Below, in pieces: positions 44,273 to 52,832 of a stretch of 64,000 nt of DNA. Position 1 is the first letter of the stretch. Each line of letters begins with the position of its first letter. The translations under genes and the position numbers were made by a program. Below the pieces are notes generated by a model. The model was not told the DNA's origin, searched no databases, and saw nothing but the letters and a program-made list of their open reading frames with translations. The stretch comes from Nitrosopumilus sp. (GTDB taxonomy: Archaea; Thermoproteota; Nitrososphaeria; Nitrososphaerales; Nitrosopumilaceae), in the NCBI RefSeq assembly GCF_025698945.1, contig NZ_JAILWM010000001.1, forward strand, positions 124,001 to 188,000, written 5' to 3'.

Positions 44273-45169
44273 TTAAATTGCCTTTGTTGTAATGGTTACT
44301 CCGTTCTCATTTGGAATGAATGTGTGTTCTGCTTGGGCAACTCTTTGCTCATTTACTTCAATTAAAACAGGATAGGCCTGAACAGCTTTTTTCTTTATTA
44401 AAAATCCTAATAACTCTCTAGCTTTTTTCTCATCCCATTCTTTTGTTAACCATCTTAATGCAAATGGTAGCATGTTGAAGTTATTCCAAATGAAATCTAG
44501 TAATTTATCTGCCTCATCATTTTTTGTTTTCTTTCGTGAGTTTAACGCAAAAATGTTTTTAATTTGTCCATTTCTAACAAATCCTCCACCTTGTTCAGTT
44601 GTAACAAAAGGCTCACAAGCATATGCTGAATTTGATGATAACGTAAATCCTCCAATTGACCAAATATTTGGAATTGATTTTCCCGCATGTATTGTATATT
44701 GCTCTAAGGAATGTCCGCTAAGATTTGCAATTGGTTTGTATCCCATTTGTTTTATTGTAGTTTCAATGGTTCGTCCAACATCGCTTGCTTTTACCCCTTC
44801 TTTAATCATCGACATTGCATTTCCCAATGCTTCTTCTGCAGCTTGCACTAATCCATCATACTGCGCATCATAACAAACAGTAACCGCTGTATCTGCAATG
44901 TATCCGTTAATTTGTGCACCAAGATCAATTTTTACTAAATCTGTATCTTTTATTGTAATTGGGTCGTTTGGTTCTGCAGTATAGTGCGCTGCAATTTCAT
45001 TAATGCTTGCATTTACTGGAAATGCACATTTGGCACCTCTTTTTTTAATTTCACTTTCTACTTCTTCACAAATGTCAAAGACTGATTTTCCAATCCAGTC
45101 TTTGACTCTGACATTTTCTCTAACCTCTGCTGCAATTTTTCCTGCTTTGATATAGTCTTCAGATTGCAC
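44273..45169 (-). CDS. map: Methionine aminopeptidase, type II
   Basis: A 298-residue type II MetAP. Metal ligands are visible: Asp82 (IDLGAQING), Asp93 (YIADTAVTV), His153 (SGHSLEQY), Glu186 (ACEPFVT) and the glutamate in QAEHTFIP near 280. His62 (AHYTAEP) is the substrate-binding histidine. It removes N-terminal methionine from new proteins. The archaeal length (about 300) and the C-terminal insertion are normal. It is divergent from tRNA-Pro. Confidence 0.95.
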   Translation of the reverse strand: MQSEDYIKAGKIAAEVRENVRVKDWIGKSVFDICEEVESEIKKRGAKCAFPVNASINEIAAHYTAEPNDPITIKDTDLVKIDLGAQINGYIADTAVTVCYDAQYDGLVQAAEEALGNAMSMIKEGVKASDVGRTIETTIKQMGYKPIANLSGHSLEQYTIHAGKSIPNIWSIGGFTLSSNSAYACEPFVTTEQGGGFVRNGQIKNIFALNSRKKTKNDEADKLLDFIWNNFNMLPFALRWLTKEWDEKKARELLGFLIKKKAVQAYPVLIEVNEQRVAQAEHTFIPNENGVTITTKAI

Positions 45170-45212
45170 GTTTTTGATCCTTTGACTGCCTTTAAAATGA
45201 TTATCTGTGAAG

Positions 45213-45220
45213 CTTAAATT
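45213..45220 (+). promoter_or_regulatory. Probable TATA box of tRNA-Pro
   Basis: CTTAAATT lies 22-29 bases before the first base of the tRNA, a distance fitting an archaeal TBP site. A similar A/T tract at matching distance precedes tRNA-Arg. Confidence 0.4.
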
Positions 45221-45241
45221 GGGCGAGTTTCTGGGCTTACT

Positions 45242-45315
45242 GGGATTGTGGTCTAGCTTGGTATGATTCTGCGTTTGGGACGCAGAGATCGAGTGTTCAA
45301 ATCACTCCAATCCCA
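45242..45315 (+). tRNA. tRNA-Pro (anticodon TGG)
   Basis: Complete cloverleaf: acceptor GGGATTG/CAATCCC, D stem GGTC/GATT with two G-T pairs, anticodon stem CTGCG/CGCAG with loop TTTGGGA (anticodon TGG), T arm GAGTG-TTCAAAT-CACTC, discriminator A. The genomic CCA follows at 45316-45318, so the 3' end is DNA-encoded. No intron is seen. Confidence 0.94.
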
Positions 45316-45356
45316 CCACTTAATTATTTTATAACCAAAAGCAATCTAATCTAATT

Positions 45357-45425
45357 GCCGAGCAATGAAGATGAGTTAGAGAATTGACTTTGATATGAAG
45401 TAAACTAATGGCACTGAGCTCCGGC
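45357..45425 (+). ncRNA. Candidate C/D-box guide sRNA
   Basis: A 69-base segment with terminal stem GCCG-AGC/GCT-CCGGC (one-base bulge). Directly inside the stem lie AAGATGA (45368-45374, six of seven bases of the C-box RUGAUGA) and CTGA (45414-45417, D box). A weaker TTGA (D'-like) and TGATATGA (C'-like) are in the middle, leaving about 9 and 12-15 bases as guides. A T-run, CTTTTT, follows within eight bases as a possible terminator. The size fits archaeal C/D sRNAs. Targets were not identified. Confidence 0.45.
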
Positions 45426-45450
45426 ATCTTTTTATCAATTCTTCAATTTC

Positions 45451-45705
45451 TTGATTCTATTGAAATTTGAAAAACGCGATATTGTTTTGATAGTTGGATT
45501 ATTTCTTTTCATGATTGGGTTGATGCCCTTTATGGCTCCAATTTATGCTGCCATTATTGTAACTTTGATGTATTTTGGCATCAAATTCTATGTGGGCAAG
45601 AGAAAACAATCAATAACTCGTGAAATTGGTGAAGGCATTTGTTTAGAGTGTGGCGCTAAAATCGTAGAAACAAAATGCCCAAATTGTGACTATGCTAAGG
45701 AATAA
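45451..45705 (+). CDS. Small membrane protein with C-terminal zinc ribbon
   Basis: An 84-residue protein from TTG 45451 (or TTG 45460). Two membrane helices (about 10-27 and 30-47) and then a C-terminal ribbon with CLECGAKIVETKCPNC. The ribbon is predicted to face the cytoplasm. Function unknown; similar ribbon-tailed membrane proteins are widespread but unassigned. Confidence 0.6.
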   Translation: MILLKFEKRDIVLIVGLFLFMIGLMPFMAPIYAAIIVTLMYFGIKFYVGKRKQSITREIGEGICLECGAKIVETKCPNCDYAKE

Positions 45706-45842
45706 CTCCTACGTATGCCTTAATACTGAAAAAATAGATATTTTTTCATGGTTTTAAGATATATCACTTTAACAACTAGCTCAACTTTTCCTCAATTTCA
45801 TTCTAAAATGAGTCCAATAGTCAACCAAATTAGGAAAATCAT

Positions 45843-48800
45843 ATGAAAAGCACTCTGTTAATTCTATTTTCAATAGTCTTACTTGCTGGAGTTCTAATTC
45901 CGGTATATGCTCAAACAAATCCTGATCATATTGTGATAAATGAGGTTGAGATTAATCCTCCTGGAGATGATGCGTTATCTGTCTCAGAATGGGTAGAGCT
46001 TTACAATCCTACAGACTCTGCTGTTGATTTGAGTGGTTGGAAGATTGCATCTACTACAGTTCTTAAAAAAACTATGACAATTCCATCTGGGACAATAATC
46101 AAACCAGGACAATTCTTGACATATTCGTATCAAAGTTTGTGGTTTACTGATTCAAATGAATCAGTAGAACTTCGGGATGTAAGTGGCACTGTAGTTGATA
46201 AAACTCCTATACAATCTGATATCTTTAACGATTTTAAATCCTGGCAGAGGATCTATGATGGATATGATTTAGATAGTTCTGCTGATTGGAAATTTGCAAC
46301 TTCTACTGCTGGTTCTTCTAATGGTAAACTTGTAGTAAATCAAGATACAAACGAAGTAACAATAACTGTTTCATCTGATAAACAATCATATCTTTTTGGT
46401 GAGACCGCTATCATAAAGGGAACTGTTTCTAAAGAAGTCTTTATTGTAAAACCCACATTTCAACCTGAACCAATTTTAGTTAAAATTTCTGGTCCTAATT
46501 ATGATAAAACTGTGAGTTTGTATCCTGATCTTAATCGAAATTATAAAACAACACTTAGTCTACATCAAGTTCTTGGAATTAATGAAGGTGTTTACAATGT
46601 ATCCGTTAGTTATGCTGGTGCGATAGCAAAAACAAATTTTTCAGTTGGACATAAAATAATTGAACAGACTTTAAAGACTGATGCAGAACTTAGTATTTTT
46701 TCCGATAAATCACAATACATGCCAGGCCAACTAGTATCAATAACTGGATTCACATCAAAAGTAATTCCATTTGAAGGAATGAAATTAACTGTAAAAGATT
46801 CTGAAGGAAATTTAGTATCTGAAGGAAATCTATATCCTACTAAAGACAAATTTGCAACTAGTGTTTATCTAACTACTGTTAAACCTGTATATGGAACCTA
46901 CCAAATCACTGCTGAATATTCTGGCAAATCGGTTGTTTCAACTTTTGATGTTGTAAAGGACATCAAGGAGGATGTCCCAATTTCATTATCGACTGATAAA
47001 AAAGCATATGGTTTAGGTGAGCAAGTTAAAATTTCTGGTAGAGTAAACCAAGTCTGGATTAGCACATTGGATTTGGAAATAATTCAAACTAAACAATCTA
47101 TTGTTACCTCTGGAAGTGATTCAGGATTCAAAATTTTAGATAGTGTTCGAATAATGGGTGATGGTTCTTTTACGTATGCTTTTACAATTCCTGATAATAA
47201 AATCCGATTAGGTGATTACAAGATCACAGTTTCAAAAGAAATTGGTTCAGCAACCACCGTGGTTCATTCAGTTACAAACCCTGCTGAATTTATTGCAACA
47301 AATGAGCCTCTTACTGTAAATTCTGACAAGGAAGTATATGCATTTGGAGAAAGTATCAAACTAAATGGTTTCATTCAAGATCCTTCTGCTAATTCAAGTT
47401 ATATTGCAGGTACCCCTATAAAAATTTCTATTTCGCACCAAGACGGTTCTCCTCTTGAAATAGTTGGACTTCCATCTACAGCAAAAACTAGAACCAGTGG
47501 AGGTGTTGTTGTAGCATATGATTTTACGGCAATTCCTTCCCTTTCTGGTAGCTATTCTCTTGATATTGCTGTATCAAAAAATATTTTCACTGTTGGAAAC
47601 TATGTAATTAAATCTCAATATGCAGGACACACTGCAACTAAGACTTTTTCAATTATAGATCCTCTTGCAATTAAGGATGGTCCTCAAATATCTCTGGATA
47701 AAGAAGTTTATGGCTTATCTCAAACCGTCACCCTAAATGGATTGTTTCCTCCAACTGGAGACACTGCTGTTAAAATTACTTTGACCAAACCTGATGGTAC
47801 AAAAGTACTCTCTGGTGCAACAATTAATGCTCAAAAATTCTCATGGACTTGGAAAACACCAATTGCTGACAAAGTTCAAAGTATTAAAACTGAAGATGCT
47901 AAAAATTCATTGAGCACCAATTTTGGTGTATATAAAATTAAAGTGGCTACTAGTAGTTACAGCAAAGATCTTTTCTTCAAAGTTTCTATAGATCCTCAAA
48001 ATGATTCATTATCTGATACTCCTCTTTTTGTAACTACTGAAAAATCTCTCTACAAAGCAGGCGAAAAACTCAAAGTTCTTGGAAATGTGATTAAACGAGT
48101 ACAAGGTGATGAAGGATTAGTGGTTCCAGATAGAGTTACTATTAAAATCCTTGATGGTGTTTTTCCATACAAGCAAATTCTAGAGTCTGCAGTTTATCCT
48201 AATCAAGGTGGAGAATTTAGTAGTTTCTTTGATTTACCAATAACTGTATTTAACGAAGGAACATATTCGGTAAAGGCTGTTTACAATAATGCAAAAGCTG
48301 AGTCTACATTTAGTGTAGCTAATGACTTTTCCTTTGGAAGTGATGCATCATTGACTTTATTATTAACACAAGATAAACCAGAATATTATCCAGGTGACAC
48401 TGTAGTAATTAATGGCAAACCCAACAAATTGATCTATCTTGAAAAATATGATGTGAGTATGATTAAAAAATCAACAACAGAGATTACATGTGGGGCATTT
48501 TATTGTGGCAAACATACAGGTCCAATAACTACAATTCGTCCAAGTCCATCTGGTTCATTTACTTATGAATATACAATACCTAACAAAGAATCATCACTTG
48601 GTTCCTATGAGGTTACAGTTGATGCTGATTTTGAAACTAAATCCATCAAGTTCAATGTAGTAGAAAAACCACTTGCGCCAAAATTAGACACTATAGTTGA
48701 AAAAGAAAACCGAATAGCTGAAAAAATGATATCTGTTGTCACTGCCACAAAAACTATTGATAATCAAATTTTATCACCTAGAGTCATTTCTGGTTCTCTA

Positions 48801-49121
48801 CTTACTACATCTATTGGAGATGAATCAAGTGTTAATCTGCAAGTAATGTATTCAGATAGGACGTGTGTAATTGGACAATCGGAGGAATGTCTAGTAAAAG
48901 AATCAACTAGAAAACAAGGCCAAATTTATGATGTTGTTGAAATTGGTGGTATAAATTACAACGTCAGATATAGCGGTCCTGATGTTAGACTAGAAAAATT
49001 TTCCATATTGCCTGAATCCTCAGATGGATTCTTACCTGACACTAATTGGAATGTCGAGATTCTCAAAGATGATCAAGTATCACGATTTTACTACAAAATT
49101 ACATACAAATCTGTAGAGTAA
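45843..49121 (+). CDS. Large secreted protein: lamin-tail domain plus seven Ig-like repeats
   Basis: A 1092-residue protein. Residues 1-23 are a signal peptide. Residues 30-150 match a lamin-tail domain: INEVEINPPGDD, EWVELYNPTDSAVDLSGW. At least seven modules follow, each opening with the pattern (S/D)-D-K-x-x-Y-x-x-G-x-x-V-x-I-x-G, for example STDKKAYGLGEQVKISGRV and NSDKEVYAFGESIKLNGFI. No membrane anchor ends the protein. It probably lies at the cell surface; adhesion or cell-envelope function is a guess. Confidence 0.8.
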   Translation: MKSTLLILFSIVLLAGVLIPVYAQTNPDHIVINEVEINPPGDDALSVSEWVELYNPTDSAVDLSGWKIASTTVLKKTMTIPSGTIIKPGQFLTYSYQSLWFTDSNESVELRDVSGTVVDKTPIQSDIFNDFKSWQRIYDGYDLDSSADWKFATSTAGSSNGKLVVNQDTNEVTITVSSDKQSYLFGETAIIKGTVSKEVFIVKPTFQPEPILVKISGPNYDKTVSLYPDLNRNYKTTLSLHQVLGINEGVYNVSVSYAGAIAKTNFSVGHKIIEQTLKTDAELSIFSDKSQYMPGQLVSITGFTSKVIPFEGMKLTVKDSEGNLVSEGNLYPTKDKFATSVYLTTVKPVYGTYQITAEYSGKSVVSTFDVVKDIKEDVPISLSTDKKAYGLGEQVKISGRVNQVWISTLDLEIIQTKQSIVTSGSDSGFKILDSVRIMGDGSFTYAFTIPDNKIRLGDYKITVSKEIGSATTVVHSVTNPAEFIATNEPLTVNSDKEVYAFGESIKLNGFIQDPSANSSYIAGTPIKISISHQDGSPLEIVGLPSTAKTRTSGGVVVAYDFTAIPSLSGSYSLDIAVSKNIFTVGNYVIKSQYAGHTATKTFSIIDPLAIKDGPQISLDKEVYGLSQTVTLNGLFPPTGDTAVKITLTKPDGTKVLSGATINAQKFSWTWKTPIADKVQSIKTEDAKNSLSTNFGVYKIKVATSSYSKDLFFKVSIDPQNDSLSDTPLFVTTEKSLYKAGEKLKVLGNVIKRVQGDEGLVVPDRVTIKILDGVFPYKQILESAVYPNQGGEFSSFFDLPITVFNEGTYSVKAVYNNAKAESTFSVANDFSFGSDASLTLLLTQDKPEYYPGDTVVINGKPNKLIYLEKYDVSMIKKSTTEITCGAFYCGKHTGPITTIRPSPSGSFTYEYTIPNKESSLGSYEVTVDADFETKSIKFNVVEKPLAPKLDTIVEKENRIAEKMISVVTATKTIDNQILSPRVISGSLLTTSIGDESSVNLQVMYSDRTCVIGQSEECLVKESTRKQGQIYDVVEIGGINYNVRYSGPDVRLEKFSILPESSDGFLPDTNWNVEILKDDQVSRFYYKITYKSVE

Positions 49122-49155
49122 ATACAAAATACCCTTCTTCATAATACCAATTAAA

Positions 49156-49647
49156 ATGAAATTACAGGTTTTGATGTTTTATCAGGATGATCCAAAAAAA
49201 TGTACCGCAGCTAAGATGGTCAAATTTGGTCTTGCTCAAAGTATCAAAAAAATTGGTAATAAGGGAATGGTGTTAGATCCTTTTTCAGAAAAATTTCTTT
49301 TACCTAAAGATAAGACTACAATTAATTCTATAGTTGGAATTGACTGTTCATGGAATTTAGCAGATAAGGCCTTTTCTAAAAATTTTAATGGTATTAAAAG
49401 AAAACTTCCTCCACTATTTGCTGGAAATCCATTAAATTATTCTAAACTTAGTAAACTAACTACTGTTGAAGCCCTTTCTGCTTCATTATTTATTATGGGA
49501 TTTCATGATCAATCTATGGAGTTACTTGATAAATTCAAATGGGGTCATACATTCTATGATCTAAATCAGAATCTTTTGGAGGATTACTCAAAATTAGAAT
49601 CAGAGGATCAAATAGAACGAATTCTAAAAGATTATCGTTTGATATAA
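49156..49647 (+). CDS. tsr3: Tsr3-type 18S/16S rRNA aminocarboxypropyltransferase
   Basis: A 163-residue protein of the Tsr3 (DUF367) family: DDPKKCTAAKMVKFGLAQ near the start, LDPFSEKFLLPKDK, IVGIDCSWNLADKAF, RKLPPLFAGNPLNYSKLSKL and TTVEALSASLFIMGF. In eukaryotes and archaea Tsr3 transfers the aminocarboxypropyl group from SAM to an rRNA pseudouridine near the decoding site. The length fits. Its 3' end overlaps the convergent binding-protein gene by 16 bases. Confidence 0.92.
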   Translation: MKLQVLMFYQDDPKKCTAAKMVKFGLAQSIKKIGNKGMVLDPFSEKFLLPKDKTTINSIVGIDCSWNLADKAFSKNFNGIKRKLPPLFAGNPLNYSKLSKLTTVEALSASLFIMGFHDQSMELLDKFKWGHTFYDLNQNLLEDYSKLESEDQIERILKDYRLI

Positions 49648-52103
49648 TTTCTTTTTTTGCGAATAATGATAATTACAAAAATAATGATGATTGGAATTAT
49701 TAAAAATTCTAACCATGTTTTATTTTCTTCAAACTTCACATCATCTAATTCACTTGATGGTAATTCTTGACTGCTTTTAGTTGCAAAAAAACTTGATTCA
49801 AAAAAATCAGGCTGTAAAATTGAATTTGAAATTGCAAATATTTTGATATTGTTTGCCCCAAGTCCTAATTTTTCAGAGTCTTCTGGAATAATCGTAATCA
49901 AAGTATTTCCATCATCTGCTTTGATATTTTTTGATAAAATCATGTTTCCTTCATTGTTAGTTAAGAAGAATAGGATTGAATCTGTATTTTCTGTTTGTAT
50001 TTTTATTTGAAATTCATTTCCATGTTGTATTGTATTTTTTATATCTATTTTTTTGATAGTTGGAAATTCTACATTTTCAAATTCTGACCACTTTCCAATT
50101 TTGAATGGATATGATTCATCTACAAATGATTTTACTGTAATGGTTCTAGATTCAGGTGCATATGATTCTAAATAGAATGGCCCATTGCTAATCACTGCAT
50201 GATTTCTATTCTCAATCCAATTAATTGATGATTCATATCTTTGATTGGAATTTACATTGGACTGGTTTAATCCTATTAGGGAAATTGGAATAAAGTTAGA
50301 TTCTCTAAAATTAATTAGATACTCTTTGATCATTATTGCATCATTTGGAATAATTAGTGATAACCAGCTGATATTTTTGCTTGTTGCCCCTGATCTTGAA
50401 AACGATGCTTTTCCATCTAACACTGCTTGTTCCATTGCAGCAGTGATCTCCCATGGCATAGTATTCCACAAAATTGCCCAATCTGCAATTTCTCCTTCAT
50501 CAAAATGCCAATAATCTACATACACTTCAATTGAATCTTGATCTACTTGTTTTACTCCTTTAATTGATTGAATACTTTGAGCAGCTCTTGGTGTAAATTC
50601 TGTATCAAAAGTTTTATCATTCTCGCCTGTTTTTGTTCCCCACTCTATGATAAAGTAAAGAGAATGTAAAATATCACTCATATCCATTGGTTGGCCATTA
50701 TGCCAATTGCTGAACTCAAAATCAAATGTGACCTTGCTTATTGCAGATGCATTTAATCCAATATTCTCCCATTTCTGTAAATATGGATTCCAAAGAATTG
50801 CTTCTTGTGGAATTTCTATTTTGTTATCTGGTCCTGCTGATTCTACTTTCCATGAAGCTCTGACGGGAAATGTTTCTCCGGTAAATGGGTGCTTGAAGGA
50901 TCCTGGATCTGAAATTATGCCCCAAATTTGTCTGCTATAACTATCAGTTAACCCCATAATGGGATTCCATGCTCCTTGGTAGATTTGTTTAACCCCGACA
51001 ACTAATTCATTATTTTCCCCTCTTGCATTAATTGGAGTAAATCTACTTGGCACACCTGCTCCAAAATCATTTACCACTCCGCTGATCTTCTCATTTGTTA
51101 CATATTGATCAATTTTACTAGCTAGAAAAATTCTGACAGACTCATTAACTCCTTCTATTGTTGCATCTTGAATTAGTTTTGATCTTTCTTCATATGATTC
51201 AAAACCTCCAGTGTATATTTTCTGAGTTAAACCATCTATCTTTTCATTTTTGTAATTCCAATATGAAGGGTCATTGAATCCTGGCATGTTTGAAAACCAC
51301 GGAGAATACATTTGTCCTAATCCAACAGAGTCATATTTTACAAATGCTGAACGATTCCACCCCTCAGTGTATAAACTCCATTTCAAATCAGATGGGTTTG
51401 AACCATAAACAACTACAAACGCTTTATTCAAATCCCCAAAATCTTTTTTGACCGTAAACCCTATTCTTTGCAATTCTGCTGCCAAAATTTCCCCAATTGA
51501 TTTTCTTACAGGATCGTCACTTCTGATGAATATTGTAATTTCAATTGGTTTTCCACCTATCTCCCATTTTCCTCCGTTCTTTATTGCTCCTTGATTTACT
51601 AGTTCTTCAGAAATGATTTGCTTGGCAAGTGTTGGATTGTATTTGAAATTAAATCCTTCAAGCTGCTCAATTACTGTTAGGTACTCTGGGTCTGTTGGAC
51701 TATAGTATGAAATAATTGGGGCACCATAACCCCCCATTAACTCATTTACAATTAATTTTCTATCCACTAAATAATTTAGTGCAAATCTGACTTCTTTAAT
51801 TGAAAATGGGTTGAATTCATCTGATTCAGCTGGATTTACGAGGATGCTATAAGAACCTCCTGTGGAATCGAAAACTCTTAAACCTTCCCTGTCTTGAGTA
51901 TTTTCTAGTCTGTCTGATGAAATTCTAAAATAATAAAGATCAAGATTTCCATTTCTTATTTCTTCTAAAGCTGTATTCTCATCAAGATACTGGATGAATT
52001 TTACTGAATCAAAAAATGTATTTTTCTCAGCAAATGATTCATTATACATCAGCGATACAATTGAAAGCGCTAGCATGAAAACTAGCAATTTTTTCATAAT
52101 CAT
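49632..52103 (-). CDS. Membrane-anchored extracellular solute-binding protein, family 5
   Basis: An 823-residue protein, larger than usual family 5 binding proteins (500-600). Signal peptide at 1-25; binding-domain text: NPFSIKEVRFALNYLVDRK near 100, LAAELQRIGFTVKKDFGD near 215 and TFDFEFSNWHNGQPMDMSDI near 470. A Ser/Glu-rich linker and one C-terminal membrane helix (about 800-817) fix it to the membrane. Family 5 proteins deliver peptides or metals to ABC importers. No permease or ATPase gene lies in the window next to it. Confidence 0.88.
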   Translation of the reverse strand: MIMKKLLVFMLALSIVSLMYNESFAEKNTFFDSVKFIQYLDENTALEEIRNGNLDLYYFRISSDRLENTQDREGLRVFDSTGGSYSILVNPAESDEFNPFSIKEVRFALNYLVDRKLIVNELMGGYGAPIISYYSPTDPEYLTVIEQLEGFNFKYNPTLAKQIISEELVNQGAIKNGGKWEIGGKPIEITIFIRSDDPVRKSIGEILAAELQRIGFTVKKDFGDLNKAFVVVYGSNPSDLKWSLYTEGWNRSAFVKYDSVGLGQMYSPWFSNMPGFNDPSYWNYKNEKIDGLTQKIYTGGFESYEERSKLIQDATIEGVNESVRIFLASKIDQYVTNEKISGVVNDFGAGVPSRFTPINARGENNELVVGVKQIYQGAWNPIMGLTDSYSRQIWGIISDPGSFKHPFTGETFPVRASWKVESAGPDNKIEIPQEAILWNPYLQKWENIGLNASAISKVTFDFEFSNWHNGQPMDMSDILHSLYFIIEWGTKTGENDKTFDTEFTPRAAQSIQSIKGVKQVDQDSIEVYVDYWHFDEGEIADWAILWNTMPWEITAAMEQAVLDGKASFSRSGATSKNISWLSLIIPNDAIMIKEYLINFRESNFIPISLIGLNQSNVNSNQRYESSINWIENRNHAVISNGPFYLESYAPESRTITVKSFVDESYPFKIGKWSEFENVEFPTIKKIDIKNTIQHGNEFQIKIQTENTDSILFFLTNNEGNMILSKNIKADDGNTLITIIPEDSEKLGLGANNIKIFAISNSILQPDFFESSFFATKSSQELPSSELDDVKFEENKTWLEFLIIPIIIIFVIIIIRKKRNYIKR

Positions 52104-52145
52104 AATTTTCGATGGTTGTAATAAAACCTATATCATAATACCCTG

Positions 52146-52832
52146 ATGTTATTAGTTCTTAAAACCTATATCGATACGATGATTCAAGAAATTCATATGA
52201 AAATTCATCCTGGTATGATTAATGGACTACAAGGAATTATCCAAGGTGGAGTCTCAGTTGAGGATTTTTCTGCTGTCACTAAAATAACTGAATCAGAATC
52301 TGAAATAATTTTAGATGAATTTGTTAAAAACAATATTGGGACAAAACAAGAAAATTATTATTATTTTGAAGATGGTGATAAATTAAAAATCGCAATTTCT
52401 TTGATTGAGAAAGGATTTCCAATAGATGAAATCTCTATTGCTTTAGATTGGAGAGATTTTGAGGGATTAACTGCAGAGATTCTAACTTCAAAAAATTTTG
52501 CTGTAATGAAAAATATGATGTTAACAAAGCCAAGAATGGAAATAGATGTTGTTGGTATTCGTTTAGGAATCGCAATGCTAATTGACTGCAAACACTGGAA
52601 ACGCTACAGCAGATCCTCTCTAACTAGTGCTGTAAGTAAACAGATTGAGAGAACAAAACAATATGTTGCAAAAACTCCTGGCGCAATATCTGTGCCTGTA
52701 ATTGTAACGCTATATAATGATAAAATTGATTTTATTGATAATGTTCCCATTGTGCCTATCTTTCAATTTTCTTCTTTTGTTGATGAATTTTATGGTAACA
52801 TTGAACAGATGAAAACTATAGAAACAGACTAG
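52146..52832 (+). CDS. Restriction endonuclease-like (PD-(D/E)xK) protein
   Basis: A 228-residue protein. The first 95 residues look like a helix-turn-helix domain. The rest has the nuclease core LTAEILTSKNFAVMKNM with a glutamate, EIDVVGIRL (Asp134), then LIDCKHWKR (Asp147-x-Lys149): the D...(D/E)xK pattern of Mrr/Holliday-junction-resolvase relatives. Possible starts are ATG 52146, 52179 or 52197. It is a single gene without a methyltransferase neighbour, so repair or quality control is more likely than restriction. It converges with DUF2070 (overlap 17). Confidence 0.65.
   Translation: MLLVLKTYIDTMIQEIHMKIHPGMINGLQGIIQGGVSVEDFSAVTKITESESEIILDEFVKNNIGTKQENYYYFEDGDKLKIAISLIEKGFPIDEISIALDWRDFEGLTAEILTSKNFAVMKNMMLTKPRMEIDVVGIRLGIAMLIDCKHWKRYSRSSLTSAVSKQIERTKQYVAKTPGAISVPVIVTLYNDKIDFIDNVPIVPIFQFSSFVDEFYGNIEQMKTIETD

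Noticed and set aside
52146-52832. A restriction-modification system
   Set aside because: No DNA methyltransferase or specificity subunit is nearby; only a nuclease-fold protein is seen.
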